From Leptospira montravelensis (GTDB lineage Bacteria > Spirochaetota > Leptospiria > Leptospirales > Leptospiraceae): a stretch of DNA of 64,000 nucleotides. This document shows, in pieces, positions 16,726-26,463 of this stretch (positions are counted from its first letter, which is position 1; every line of letters begins with the position of its first letter). The translations under genes were made by a program, and so were the position numbers. The notes beneath the pieces were generated by a model. It searched no databases. It saw only the letters and a list, made by a program, of their open reading frames with translations, and had not been told where the DNA came from. The stretch lies in the NCBI RefSeq assembly GCF_004770045.1, contig NZ_RQFO01000017.1, positions 248,001-312,000 on the forward strand. Reading direction: 5' to 3'.

Positions 16726-18308
16726 GATTTAAAGATTTCCTTAAACCTAAAAAGTTCTGAAATTCGATAACCTTTGTATTGGCCTAAAAGAATTTGAACG
16801 GCAATTACAATGAACAACAGTTCTGGATGAGTGAAAAAAAGAATTTGTAATGATCCAAAAAAGAAAATCATATAACTGATCAGTGCAATGAGTAAAGTTC
16901 CTGCAAGTGTCACAAAGGTATGAAAAATCCCTTCTTCGATGATCATAATCGAAAAACGTTCCACAAAAATCGTAGTGATGACAATTGGAAATAAAGTCAC
17001 ACTCATTTGATTGAAAAAAGAAATTTCCTCATTTAGAACAGAAAACAAAATTAAGGTGATAACAGTGATTGTGAGTAAAATAGAGAGTCTTGGGACAGCT
17101 AATAAATAATATTTATCCAAAGCATACCTTTCAAAAAAACCAAGTCCGATCATCAATAGGAAAAAACATATTCCAAAAAGAAGATTGGTCTCATAAAAAA
17201 ACACCGCAAGTAAAATCGGGGTAAATATTCCAAAAGTAGGGATACCGATCATATTCCGTGCTACAGATAAGACCAAGGCACCTATTGGAATCAATATGAC
17301 CAAACGAAACAAATTCTGTAACGGAGTTGGCAAACTATACAAGGAATAATATCTGAGGAAACTATTACTTGAGGCCACTTCCTCACTATATTCCTTAAAA
17401 TTATAACGATTTACGTTTGATTTTGTAATATATGCCGTATAACGAAACGTTGCCGGATCTTCCCCGAGAGATCTTTTTTCTTCTACCGATTTCCATAACG
17501 GAAGATACCCATTTACGCTTCCGGCAAATATATTTTTATAAGTCGAAACAAAATACCATTTACCATGAATACGAATTTCATTCCAAAAACCAAGTTTTAC
17601 TTTGTTGTCTTTGGTATTTAGTTTCGATAAATCAAATCCGGCAACAGTTCTGGCTTGTATTCCCTTCATCCGACAAAGCAAAGAAAATAACATAGCTTGT
17701 GTATAAGCACTTCCATTATTTAAACGTATCGTATCAGAAAGTGTGATATCTTTGGATGTATTTAAAACCTCTTCTGATATAAAATAATAAATCTGTTTGG
17801 CTGCAGCTACGTTATCCTTATCATAAGGATGGATCTGTTCAAACAGTTTTTTCCCTAACCGAATTTCTTCTGGTGAAAAGTTTTTTAGAGAAAGATAATA
17901 AGGTTCTTTACCCAATTGTTTTTCATTTGTCTGCTGAATTTCTGGTTCTGGGTTTGCATGTGTATAAGGTAAAATTTTAATCTTTGCATAATACCCGACT
18001 GATGAATTCCAATCTTCACCTTCCCAAATTCCTAAGTGGCCATATTGTTTTTTTTGCAGACGAAAATCTAAATCTTCCACCTTGGTATTGGATTTCAGAA
18101 CTCTGGATTGGATAAATTGTTTGGGTATAGGAAAAGTCACTTCAGAAACAGCGACATTTTCTTTAGGAAGAATCACTACTTGTAAATTAACAGTGTCGTC
18201 TACTTCCACTGGAAGTAAGGAAAGTTCCGCAACATTTAGTTTATAGAGTATCGATACAATCGGCAATATGACAAGGATCGAAACTGTAATTAAAGTTTTA
18301 CGATCCAA
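16722..18308 (-). CDS. Inactive transglutaminase domain fused to seven membrane helices
   Basis: 528 residues: an N-terminal membrane anchor (about 7-25), an extracytoplasmic region with a transglutaminase-like fold (about 150-300), then about seven hydrophobic helices (about 330-515). The transglutaminase core reads NNGSAYTQAMLFSLLCRMKGIQARTVAGFD, where the usual catalytic Cys is missing, and LGFWNEIRIHGKWYFVSTYKN, where the usual His and Asp are also missing. A binding rather than catalytic role is likely. It lies 1 base after the retropepsin gene and overlaps the ATP-grasp gene. Confidence 0.85.
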   Translation of the reverse strand: MDRKTLITVSILVILPIVSILYKLNVAELSLLPVEVDDTVNLQVVILPKENVAVSEVTFPIPKQFIQSRVLKSNTKVEDLDFRLQKKQYGHLGIWEGEDWNSSVGYYAKIKILPYTHANPEPEIQQTNEKQLGKEPYYLSLKNFSPEEIRLGKKLFEQIHPYDKDNVAAAKQIYYFISEEVLNTSKDITLSDTIRLNNGSAYTQAMLFSLLCRMKGIQARTVAGFDLSKLNTKDNKVKLGFWNEIRIHGKWYFVSTYKNIFAGSVNGYLPLWKSVEEKRSLGEDPATFRYTAYITKSNVNRYNFKEYSEEVASSNSFLRYYSLYSLPTPLQNLFRLVILIPIGALVLSVARNMIGIPTFGIFTPILLAVFFYETNLLFGICFFLLMIGLGFFERYALDKYYLLAVPRLSILLTITVITLILFSVLNEEISFFNQMSVTLFPIVITTIFVERFSIMIIEEGIFHTFVTLAGTLLIALISYMIFFFGSLQILFFTHPELLFIVIAVQILLGQYKGYRISELFRFKEIFKS

Positions 18309-18309
18309 A

Positions 18310-18900
18310 CTAATCCCCTAACGCATGTGATAAAGATACATCTACAAGAAACTTACCCATAAGATAATTTCTTCCAATTAGGATAGGATAAGTAAGATTT
18401 GTCCTGTCATTTAAGTTGATAATCACTTCTTCTTTATATTTACCCATTTTCATCATTTCGCTAATGATAATCCGATTTTCGGAAACACCAGAAGTACTTG
18501 TTACTTTTGCTTCTTTTACAAATTTACTTTTTAATCGTACAGGCTTTTCATCAACAAAGGTATCAAACAAAACAAATACCTCTCCATTTTCTGTGACTTT
18601 TTCTATATTGACTGCATGAATCGAACATGACTTCGCACCCGTATCGACTCTTGCTCGAAGTTTTAGTTTCCAATTGGGAAATTCCACCCATTCCACCCTA
18701 CCAACGATAGGTTTTAAATATTGAGGAGGAATGACAATCGGTTTGATATGTGAGTCAGGTTTTTTCTCAATAACCTGTTTGGATCCAAAACAGTTTATGA
18801 ATAGCGATATCTGAACCAAAACAAAAAAGTATAAAAAATATCTATAGAAATGTATCATGATAACTTGCTTTTGTTTAATTAATAGACCAAAGAATTTCAT
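18310..18900 (-). CDS. Retropepsin-like aspartic protease lipoprotein (RimB/COG4067 type)
   Basis: 196 residues. The N-terminus has a hydrophobic signal ending FINC (Cys37), so the protein is probably a lipoprotein facing the periplasm. The body begins VGRVEWVEFPNWKLKLRARVDTGAKSCSIHA with the retropepsin active-site motif DTGA at 86-89, followed by LIGRNYLMGKFLVDVS near the end, as in the RimK-associated 'ATP-dependent zinc protease' family. As single-DTG retropepsins act as dimers, so may this. The ATG at 18900 overlaps the ClC gene; an inner ATG at 18858 would give a tidier signal peptide. Confidence 0.83.
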   Translation of the reverse strand: MKFFGLLIKQKQVIMIHFYRYFLYFFVLVQISLFINCFGSKQVIEKKPDSHIKPIVIPPQYLKPIVGRVEWVEFPNWKLKLRARVDTGAKSCSIHAVNIEKVTENGEVFVLFDTFVDEKPVRLKSKFVKEAKVTSTSGVSENRIIISEMMKMGKYKEEVIINLNDRTNLTYPILIGRNYLMGKFLVDVSLSHALGD

Positions 18901-20705
18901 GCTGATTTACGCTGCTTATTTTTCACTTCGTTTTGGTAAGCATTGAATAAATCAATGTATCTCAAATAACCCAAACATTTACCATCTTCAACAATTGCAA
19001 GTTTGTCGACATCATATTCTAATAGAATTTGAAGTGCCTTACCCATTGTGTCATTTGTGCAAACAGATGGAACATCTTGCACAATTTCTCCGCAAGTGAT
19101 CAAGTTTTTTAAATCAGCTTCAAATTCTGGAAGGATTCTATTTTTTCTAAGTGAAACAATACCTTTATATTCTTCCCCTGCCCCGACAAGAATGAAATCA
19201 CTGGCTTGAATTCCTGGAGCATTGGATTGTAGTTCGGTTAAAGAAAGGTTTTCTGAAACCATCGCATACATTCTAAATTCCGAAAAATGATCTCGAATCC
19301 GAATTCGGTCCATAATGTCTTGGTTCATATCCCAATGGTGAGAAGGAGATAAAAATCTATTTTTGATTTGGTTTCGATAGATAGAGGTTTTATGGGACAA
19401 AACAACTGCAATGACTGAGACAATCATAAGTGGAGGTAAAAGTTCATAACTTCCAATCATATCGCAAACCATAATCATACCTGCTATGGGTGCCCTTGCC
19501 ACACCTGCGAAAAAAGAACCCATTCCCACTAACAAAAATGGAAAAATGATGATACCAAGTTCTGGGAATAACACTTGTGCCATTGATCCTACAAAGGCAC
19601 CTAACATACCTCCAATGGCAAAAGATGGTCCAAGTAAACCACCCGAACCTCCAGAACCAACAGTGAGTGAAGTAGAAAACACTTTAAATAGTGCCACTGC
19701 CAGAAGGAAAAAGGGCCCAGAAAAAGCAAAACTCGTAGATTCTAAAACTTCACCGTTGATCATTCTTTGAATGAGCCCAAAACCAGAACCCAATACTTCA
19801 GGGAAAAGTAAGGCAATACAACCTACTAGAAGTCCGCCAAACGCTGGTTTCAAATAATTTGGCAATGGAAGTTTGGAAAAAACATCCTGAATCTTATGAT
19901 ATACTTTTACAAAAAAGTATCCCACCACATAACAAAGAAGACCAAGTAAAATGTATAATGGAATGTGCCGATAATCATTCAGACTGTATTCTTTTACAGA
20001 AAAAAGTGACCCACTTCCCGCAATACTTGTATAAGTTAAATAAGCAGTCACAGAAGAAAGAATACAAGGAACAAGAGAATCACTTTCTATATCTTCTTGG
20101 TAAACCATTTCTACAGCAGTAATAGCTCCACCGAGTGGTGCGCGAAAAATGGCACCGAGACCTCCTGCTGTTCCCGCAAGCATCAAGGTCCTTCTTGCTC
20201 TCGCACCAGCACCTAAAAATCCAGCCAAACTAGATCCAAACCCAGCTCCTATTTGCGCTGTTGGACCTTCCTTTCCTCCCGATCCGCCGGAACCTAACGT
20301 AAGTATTGTGGCAATAACTTTAAAAAACGGAACTTTGGTTTGGATCTTCCCTTCGTTAAAATGAAATGCATAAATTAAAGAATCGGTTCCACCACCTTGG
20401 GCTTCTGCACAAAAAAAACTAGTAACGATACCAACGAGAAGTCCACCAAACGCAGGTAAAAACAAAATCCAAAGTGGAGAGATAGGATTGACTGAACCAA
20501 TGGAATGAAAGTGTAAATCTCCCGTGGGAATACCTGGATCATAACCCATTAAGTTACCAAAGGTAAAGGATTCAGTCCAAGTGAGAGCCCAGTTAAATCC
20601 ATAAGCACCAAAACCAGAAAGTAGGCCTATGAAAAGAGAATAGACATAAATAGAACGTGGTCCCTGGATCGAAAACACACCTTTTAGACCGAATTTTGAC
20701 CCCAT
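18897..20705 (-). CDS. ClC-family chloride channel/transporter with CBS domains
   Basis: 602 residues. The ClC core (about 20-450) has the signature GSGGSGGKEGPTAQIG with the gating Glu at 146 and, in the second half, VGSGGSGGLLGPSFAIGGMLGAFVG. A C-terminal cytoplasmic part (about 470-595) contains two CBS-like halves (VSENLSLTEL--, VPSVCTNDTMGKALQILLEYDVDKLAIVEDGKCLGYLRY), a usual nucleotide-sensing addition. It moves chloride, possibly against protons. It is the first gene of a four-gene overlapping operon with an ATP-grasp ligase system, an uncommon partner. Confidence 0.92.
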   Translation of the reverse strand: MGSKFGLKGVFSIQGPRSIYVYSLFIGLLSGFGAYGFNWALTWTESFTFGNLMGYDPGIPTGDLHFHSIGSVNPISPLWILFLPAFGGLLVGIVTSFFCAEAQGGGTDSLIYAFHFNEGKIQTKVPFFKVIATILTLGSGGSGGKEGPTAQIGAGFGSSLAGFLGAGARARRTLMLAGTAGGLGAIFRAPLGGAITAVEMVYQEDIESDSLVPCILSSVTAYLTYTSIAGSGSLFSVKEYSLNDYRHIPLYILLGLLCYVVGYFFVKVYHKIQDVFSKLPLPNYLKPAFGGLLVGCIALLFPEVLGSGFGLIQRMINGEVLESTSFAFSGPFFLLAVALFKVFSTSLTVGSGGSGGLLGPSFAIGGMLGAFVGSMAQVLFPELGIIIFPFLLVGMGSFFAGVARAPIAGMIMVCDMIGSYELLPPLMIVSVIAVVLSHKTSIYRNQIKNRFLSPSHHWDMNQDIMDRIRIRDHFSEFRMYAMVSENLSLTELQSNAPGIQASDFILVGAGEEYKGIVSLRKNRILPEFEADLKNLITCGEIVQDVPSVCTNDTMGKALQILLEYDVDKLAIVEDGKCLGYLRYIDLFNAYQNEVKNKQRKSA

Positions 20706-20793
20706 ACGCCAAGGTTGTATTTTCCTCTAAATTTCCCAAGGAAATTCTGAATCCTCTTGACCAGGGAATGAATTCCTGTGACGATTGGATGGT

Positions 20794-21504
20794 ATGTTCC
20801 GATTCATCGTTATTCTTTTCGCATTTTCCTCCATTTTTCTCGCTTGTGGCCTAAAAAATGAAAACAAGGCGGAAATCACGATTTTACCAGAAGGGGAACC
20901 TTCCCTCTTCTTTTTAGGTGAGGTCGATAATGATGTCACAACCAGTTGCGGTCAAGCGACTCCGGCAACTGCGACAACTACCGGAACAGGTACAACAACG
21001 GGAACTACAGGAACCACTACAAGTAACACCAATAACACTCGTTTTACTGTCATTTCTCAGTTAATTTTTAAAACCAAAGAAACGCTCAATCTACGTTTTA
21101 CCTATGACAGCACTCAGATCCAGGGGAAAATTGATCCGCAACAAGGGTTTGTCCTTGCCGGTGGCCTTTTTGGAAGAACTGTCCAAGGAACACAAGGGAC
21201 TGTCGAGTGGTTCAACCAAGGGATCAATATTGATACAGCGATCCAAAGTGCACAACAAATCTCCTTTTTTAACCTAGAAATCACCTTAAATGGAACTTAC
21301 AGCACTACTGCAACATCCACTACCTCAGTATTGAATTCTTGTAATACACTAGACAGTGTAAACTGTACTTCGGGAACTTCGACAACACAATGTTTTACCT
21401 CTGATAACAAAACCTGTTTAGTGCAAAATACAAGCACGGATGCAAAGTCCGTGATCATTCGCGGAACATTAAAATGTAACGCCCCAAATATTGTGCCGCA
21501 ATAA
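20794..21504 (+). CDS. Lipoprotein with a Thr/Gly-rich linker
   Basis: 236 residues from the ATG at 20794 (a TTG at 20785 is in frame). The signal peptide ends FLAC (Cys18). Residues about 52-80 form a low-complexity Thr/Gly/Ala linker, followed by a beta-rich domain with four Cys (LNSCNTLDSVNCTSG..TQCFTSDNKTCLV) that probably form disulfides. No family recognised. It diverges from the ClC operon and is followed after 26 bases by a histidine kinase on the same strand. Confidence 0.68.
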   Translation: MFRFIVILFAFSSIFLACGLKNENKAEITILPEGEPSLFFLGEVDNDVTTSCGQATPATATTTGTGTTTGTTGTTTSNTNNTRFTVISQLIFKTKETLNLRFTYDSTQIQGKIDPQQGFVLAGGLFGRTVQGTQGTVEWFNQGINIDTAIQSAQQISFFNLEITLNGTYSTTATSTTSVLNSCNTLDSVNCTSGTSTTQCFTSDNKTCLVQNTSTDAKSVIIRGTLKCNAPNIVPQ

Positions 21505-21530
21505 AAATATCCAAATAACGATCGTTACGA

Positions 21531-23735
21531 TTGTATAAATTTCTTTTTTGTCTCTGTATCCTTCCTCTTTCGCTATTAGCGGAAGGGAATGAAGGTCTTT
21601 GGCACTTAGGAACCAATCCAAACATTAAACTAACAGAGCTTAGTAACAAAGATTATAATTCACTTTTTTATTTTGGATTCACTAAAGACAGTCACTTCTA
21701 TTTAATCAACTTAGAAGAAAGTTCCTCCCGATACTTTCATTTCGAAAATGGTATGATTTCCGAATTGGATTGTGAATTATACCAAGAAGGGAAAAAAGTC
21801 TCTGAAATCAAAACAGGATTAGTCCGAAAAAAACTTCCTGAAGTTTCTTTCACAGGCGGGTTTGTTTTTCCCGCAAAAGAAAAAGGAACTTACTTAATTC
21901 GAATCCGATCGGAAGATACACATAGAATCAATTTCAGAATCCGCGATGAATTTAGTTTACATAAATTTACCAAATCCATTTCGCTTTGGCAAGGTTTCTA
22001 CTTTGGGTTATGTATTTTGGTTTGTCTACTCTCTGCAACACAGTATATTATTTTAAGAGAGCGAGTTTATCTTTTACTGACTTTCGCAACCATTTCCATT
22101 CTCTTTACAAATGTATTGAGATCGGGACTATTTTACGAATACGGGTTTAGTAATTGTGAATGGTTTTATAGATATGTTCCTGGACTCGTTTCTTTAAGTC
22201 CCTTTGGGCTTGTACTCTTTTTGCGAGAATTTTTACATTCCAAAAAAAACTATCCCAACGCTGACAAATATATAGTTTTTTATGCTTATTCTTTATTAGT
22301 TTCCATTTTCATCGTATTTATTGATCTCCAACTTTATTTTCGATTCATATATGCGAATAGTCTAATATTTTCCACTACTAACTTTAGTTTTGCAATATAC
22401 TGCATGATTAAAAGAAAAGAAAACGCAAATGTTTTGTTTTACGCATTTCTCGTGAGACAGATAAGCACAACTTTATTAATTTCTGCAAATCTAGGATATT
22501 TACCTTCATTTCCTTTTTTAAGTTCCGCAAACGAAATTGGTGCGGCTGTTCAAATGACAATTTTTACAATTGCGATCTCTAAATTCCAAATCCAAAATCG
22601 TATCAAAAAAGAACAAACTGTAACTAAAGAAAACGAAGAATTAGAAACTATGGTTTTAGAGAGAACCAAAGAGATACAAACACAAAAAGAAAAATTAGAA
22701 AAGGCATTACTACAAATCAGTCATACAGAAAACCAATTGGTATTTTCAGAAAAGATGTCTGAGTTGGGGAAATTAGTTGCGGGAGTTGCCCACGAGATCA
22801 ACAATCCGCTTAGTGCAATCAAAGCTTCCATTGAATCGTTAATTGAATCTAAAGACAATGAAATTAAGAATCTAGGATCCAAGGAAAATATCTATTCTTC
22901 ACTCAATCCAACTGAAGTGAAAACCCTTCGCAAAATGCTAACTTATCAATCCGATTTTGGATTAGTTGCAAGTTATACGGAACGAAAGGACAAAAAAGCA
23001 AGTCTTAAAAAAAGCTGCAAAGATAATGATTTAGAATTCGAAGATGCTATATTCGAAAGATTTTTAGATGTCGGAATTACTAAGTTGTATGATGAGGAAA
23101 TGGAACTACTGAAGGCAGATAAGGAAAAACTAACAAACCTAATTCTAGAGGAAAAAAATTTTAAACTCCATTTATCGATCATTCAAATTGCAGTCGATCG
23201 ATCTTCAAAAATCATCCTTGCCCTTAAAAACTTTTCTCGAGTTACAAAAGCTGAAGAAAGACGAATATTCACTCTACTTGAAAATATCGAAACAGTAATC
23301 ACCATTTATCAATATAAAATGCGTGGAAAAGTTTCTTTAAAAAAAACCTTTATTACGGACGCTACAATTCTCGGTTGGCCAGAAGATTTAATTCGTGTAT
23401 GGACAAACTTAATCTTAAACGGATTGGAAGCGATGAATCAAAAAGGAAATCTAATGATTACCACCGAAAAAAAAGGCAATTTGGTCGAAGTGAAAGTAAT
23501 CGATAATGGTCCAGGTATACCGCTAGAGATTCAAAACAAAATATTTGATCCTTTTTTCACCACCAAAAATCATGGGGATGGAACAGGCATGGGTTTAGGA
23601 ATCACAAAATCAATTATAGAAAAACACAAAGGAAATATCTATATAGAATCGGAACCTGGCAGGACTTGTTTCTCAATTCAACTACCTGTCATCGAATTCA
23701 TAGATCCCAACGAACCTTTTGTTGAAGAAACTTAA
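21531..23735 (+). CDS. 7TMR-DISM sensor histidine kinase
   Basis: 734 residues from a TTG; an in-frame TAA lies 15 bases upstream. Order: signal peptide (1-18), 7TMR-DISM extracellular beta domain (about 20-145), seven membrane helices (about 150-360), coiled coil (about 365-405), HisKA with H421 in VAGVAHEINNPLSAI, then an unusually long stretch before ILALKNFSRV near residue 560, and HATPase_c with WTNLILNGLEAM, VIDNGPGIP, FDPFFTTK and GMGLGI. It should autophosphorylate on His421 in response to a ligand. No response regulator is adjacent, so its partner is elsewhere. Confidence 0.92.
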   Translation: MYKFLFCLCILPLSLLAEGNEGLWHLGTNPNIKLTELSNKDYNSLFYFGFTKDSHFYLINLEESSSRYFHFENGMISELDCELYQEGKKVSEIKTGLVRKKLPEVSFTGGFVFPAKEKGTYLIRIRSEDTHRINFRIRDEFSLHKFTKSISLWQGFYFGLCILVCLLSATQYIILRERVYLLLTFATISILFTNVLRSGLFYEYGFSNCEWFYRYVPGLVSLSPFGLVLFLREFLHSKKNYPNADKYIVFYAYSLLVSIFIVFIDLQLYFRFIYANSLIFSTTNFSFAIYCMIKRKENANVLFYAFLVRQISTTLLISANLGYLPSFPFLSSANEIGAAVQMTIFTIAISKFQIQNRIKKEQTVTKENEELETMVLERTKEIQTQKEKLEKALLQISHTENQLVFSEKMSELGKLVAGVAHEINNPLSAIKASIESLIESKDNEIKNLGSKENIYSSLNPTEVKTLRKMLTYQSDFGLVASYTERKDKKASLKKSCKDNDLEFEDAIFERFLDVGITKLYDEEMELLKADKEKLTNLILEEKNFKLHLSIIQIAVDRSSKIILALKNFSRVTKAEERRIFTLLENIETVITIYQYKMRGKVSLKKTFITDATILGWPEDLIRVWTNLILNGLEAMNQKGNLMITTEKKGNLVEVKVIDNGPGIPLEIQNKIFDPFFTTKNHGDGTGMGLGITKSIIEKHKGNIYIESEPGRTCFSIQLPVIEFIDPNEPFVEET

Positions 23736-23742
23736 AACTAAA

Positions 23743-24696
23743 TTACGTTAAACGATCTAATTGTTCTACGAATAAATCTCGTTCGGCACTTTTTGGAAAT
23801 TGATTTAGGTAACTCAATAGGTAGTTTTTTTCTGAATTTAATTCTTTATGCAAAAGTTCTGAAACTTTTTTAGATTCCATCAAATTAAGAATATATGATT
23901 CATCAGAAGAATCTCTTTCTTCTTTTTTAAAAACAGATTCTAACTTTCTTTTTTCTATCAAACCAAGTTGGTTACGCAAAATAAGAACTGGATAAGTAAA
24001 TAATCCATTTTTAAAATCTTTTAAAAACTCCTTACCGCTCGCACTTGATTCTACAAAATAATCCAAAAAATCATCTTTCTTTTGGAAAAGTTTTCCTAAC
24101 CTAACACCAAAATCACGAATAGACAATCTTTCTTTTTTGGATTTTCCTGCAAGGATGGCTGCTGATTCTGTACATACACCGAAAAGTGACGCAGTTTTTC
24201 CATAAATGATCGAATCGTAAACCTTTAAGGAAATTTTGGGATTTTTTTCCCATTCCATCTGCAAAAGTTCACTCACAGAAAGATCTTTTAAAACTTGGGA
24301 AAAAATATCCATTAATTCTGGATTCCCCAATGAGTTCAGTCGACTGATCCCACAAGCTAACAGATAATCGCCGGCGAGGATGGCGGTTTTATTTCCAAAC
24401 AAGGACCCAATGGTTGGTTTGCCCCGTCGGATAGGTGCATTGTCTACCACGTCATCATGTAGTAAACTTGCAGCATGAATGAGTTCTGCCACACTACCTA
24501 CATCTAGCCAACTAACATCTTTTACATTCAAAAACTGACAAAATAGGTAATGCGAAAAAGGTCGAATCCGTTTTCCACCAGAAGTGATTACATGTTTTTT
24601 GATTTTTTTGAGAACAGGAATATCTTCCTTTATAATTCCATCTAAGTTTTTATCAAACTTGGCTAAGATGGATTGGATACGAAGCTTCGAATTCAT
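23743..24696 (-). CDS. Polyprenyl diphosphate synthase
   Basis: 317 residues, usual for trans-prenyltransferases. The first Asp-rich motif is in LLHDDVVDNAPIRRGKPTIGSLFGN; the second is in LFQKKDDFLDYF, followed by GKEFLKDFKNGLFTYPVL. The enzyme chains IPP units to make the long side chain of quinones; the chain length cannot be read here. Three bases separate it from the SirB1-like gene upstream, and it ends the operon. Confidence 0.9.
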   Translation of the reverse strand: MNSKLRIQSILAKFDKNLDGIIKEDIPVLKKIKKHVITSGGKRIRPFSHYLFCQFLNVKDVSWLDVGSVAELIHAASLLHDDVVDNAPIRRGKPTIGSLFGNKTAILAGDYLLACGISRLNSLGNPELMDIFSQVLKDLSVSELLQMEWEKNPKISLKVYDSIIYGKTASLFGVCTESAAILAGKSKKERLSIRDFGVRLGKLFQKKDDFLDYFVESSASGKEFLKDFKNGLFTYPVLILRNQLGLIEKRKLESVFKKEERDSSDESYILNLMESKKVSELLHKELNSEKNYLLSYLNQFPKSAERDLFVEQLDRLT

Positions 24697-24699
24697 TGA

Positions 24700-25593
24700 T
24701 TATTCCACATGCGTGGATCTGCTTTCGAGAATCTGAAGGTGATCCTTTATGATATATTCCATTTCTTTTGTCTGGTTATCGCGATAAATATGGATCAGGT
24801 TCCTACACATACGTTTGATCATGGATAGAGTGGATGCTTTTGTGAAATATTTTGGTGAATTAGAATATCCATTGGCTTCCAAAAATTTTTCACAAGTAAA
24901 CTTATCTAACAAAACACCACCATGAAATGGATCAATATAAGTAAAGTATCCTTCCGATTCGTATTGCAAAAGAAAATGAAGTGGTAAATTGGTTCCATAA
25001 AGTGGAAGACCCAACCTTTGGCCAACTAACAAGTAAACTACGGAAAGTGTAATTGGAATCCCTAACCTACTTTTGATCACTTGGTAAAGGTAAGAATTTC
25101 CTGGATCGTTGTAATTTTGGATATTTCCAACAAATCCTTCTTCTTGGAATAAAACTTGGCAAAGAATTTGCACTTTTAATTCATCTGTCAAATATCCAGA
25201 ATGATCATCGTATAACTCAGAAACCCGTAGTGCAATTCGATCCAATTCATGTTTGATTTCTGCATAGTTTTGGTCAGGAAAACCAATACTAGAAAGTTGG
25301 ACTGTCATCTCTTCTAAGTCTTTATAATGATTTGTATTCCCACGTAACGTGAGTTTAAAGAAAGAATGACGTAACCTGTGACGAGTGATTTCTGATTTTA
25401 AGTTCCGTGCTTGTACTCGTAGGTATGGATCTTTTACTTCATCTAAGGCAGATTCTAATTGGATCTGCCAAGGAATTCGAGATGCAATGAGTTTTAATAA
25501 AAAACGTTTTTTTTCGGGTGGGGCAACTTCCCAATCATACAATAATCGAGTGATATCATCCGGATAAAAGTCAGGAAAGGAAGTTTGTCCCAT
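24700..25593 (-). CDS. SirB1-like transglutaminase-family protein
   Basis: 297 residues. The C-terminal half matches the SirB1/transglutaminase-like family: ILCQVLFQEEGFVGNIQNYNDPGNSYLYQVIKSRLGIPITLSVVYLLVGQRLGLPLYGTNLPLHFLLQY, where the usual catalytic Cys position is held by Thr/Ser and a His remains in LPLHFLL. Such proteins are thought to be mostly non-catalytic. The N-terminal third is helical. It lies between the transketolase half and the polyprenyl synthase genes in one minus-strand operon. Role unknown. Confidence 0.82.
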   Translation of the reverse strand: MGQTSFPDFYPDDITRLLYDWEVAPPEKKRFLLKLIASRIPWQIQLESALDEVKDPYLRVQARNLKSEITRHRLRHSFFKLTLRGNTNHYKDLEEMTVQLSSIGFPDQNYAEIKHELDRIALRVSELYDDHSGYLTDELKVQILCQVLFQEEGFVGNIQNYNDPGNSYLYQVIKSRLGIPITLSVVYLLVGQRLGLPLYGTNLPLHFLLQYESEGYFTYIDPFHGGVLLDKFTCEKFLEANGYSNSPKYFTKASTLSMIKRMCRNLIHIYRDNQTKEMEYIIKDHLQILESRSTHVE

Positions 25594-25641
25594 GCAAAAA
25601 CTATCTCGATAAAAACAAAAATGTCAATCGAATCTAAAAGT

Positions 25642-26454
25642 TTAAACCAATTCTGCCAGAGCTTGCGCTTCTTGTTCTTTATTCGGAGGTGTTCCATGCC
25701 ACTTAGGATTATTTTCCATATAAGAAACACCTTTTCCTAAAATAGTTCTAAAGACTATGAGTGTAGGTCCACCGGTATGTTGTTTAGCTTTTGCAAAGGC
25801 TGCAAAAATTTCTTCCATATTATGTCCGTCTGCATTGATCACATTCCAACCGAACATTTCGAACTTTTTATCTAATGGTTCCAACTTCATTACTTCTTCA
25901 GTGTTACCATCGATTTGAATATAATTACGATCCATAAATGCAATGAGATTGTCAGTTTTAAAATGAACCGCCGACTGTGCAGCTTCCCAAGTCATTCCTT
26001 CACCACATTCACCGTCAGAAATACATGTATAAATTTTATATGTCTCTTTTTTTAATTTTGCACCAAGAGCAAGTCCTACTGATACAGACAGACCTTGTCC
26101 AAGGGAACCTGAACTAGATTCGAGTCCTTTCATATAACGAGTGGAAGGATGGCCTTGGAGATAAGAATTTATATTTCGAAACGTAAGGAGATCTTCTACA
26201 GGGAAATATCCGGATAGGCCCATTGAAGCATATCGAACCGCACATACGTGACCATTGGAAAGAATGAGTCTGTCTCTTTCGGCCCAATCAGGATTTTTTG
26301 GATCATGGTTTAAAACAGAAGTATATAGGGCCGCATAAATATCAGCAAGTCCAAGAGGACCACCTGGGTGACCAGAGTTGGCAGCAGTGACCATTTTAAT
26401 TACTTGGATTCGGATATCTTTTGCAAACTTCTTTGCGACTTCAATTTTTTCCAT
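25642..26454 (-). CDS. Transketolase, N-terminal subunit
   Basis: 270 residues holding only the thiamine-pyrophosphate-binding half of transketolase: [64 protein letters not shown] and the GDG-type cofactor region ending [14 protein letters not shown]. The ATG at 26454 has AAGGA 6 bases upstream; the ATG at 26460 would leave no space. Split transketolases are normally encoded as adjacent alpha and beta genes, but no C-terminal half is present here, so the partner must be elsewhere in the genome. Confidence 0.9.
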   Translation of the reverse strand: MEKIEVAKKFAKDIRIQVIKMVTAANSGHPGGPLGLADIYAALYTSVLNHDPKNPDWAERDRLILSNGHVCAVRYASMGLSGYFPVEDLLTFRNINSYLQGHPSTRYMKGLESSSGSLGQGLSVSVGLALGAKLKKETYKIYTCISDGECGEGMTWEAAQSAVHFKTDNLIAFMDRNYIQIDGNTEEVMKLEPLDKKFEMFGWNVINADGHNMEEIFAAFAKAKQHTGGPTLIVFRTILGKGVSYMENNPKWHGTPPNKEQEAQALAELV

Positions 26455-26463
26455 GAACATTCC

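Noticed and set aside
18310..20705. ClC operon as a toxin or defence island
   Set aside because: No toxin, restriction or nuclease domain is present, and codon use and composition look like the rest of the chromosome.
24700..25593. Active transglutaminase
   Set aside because: The Cys position in the NSYLYQVIKSRLGIP-type core is not Cys; SirB1-like proteins are generally considered non-catalytic.
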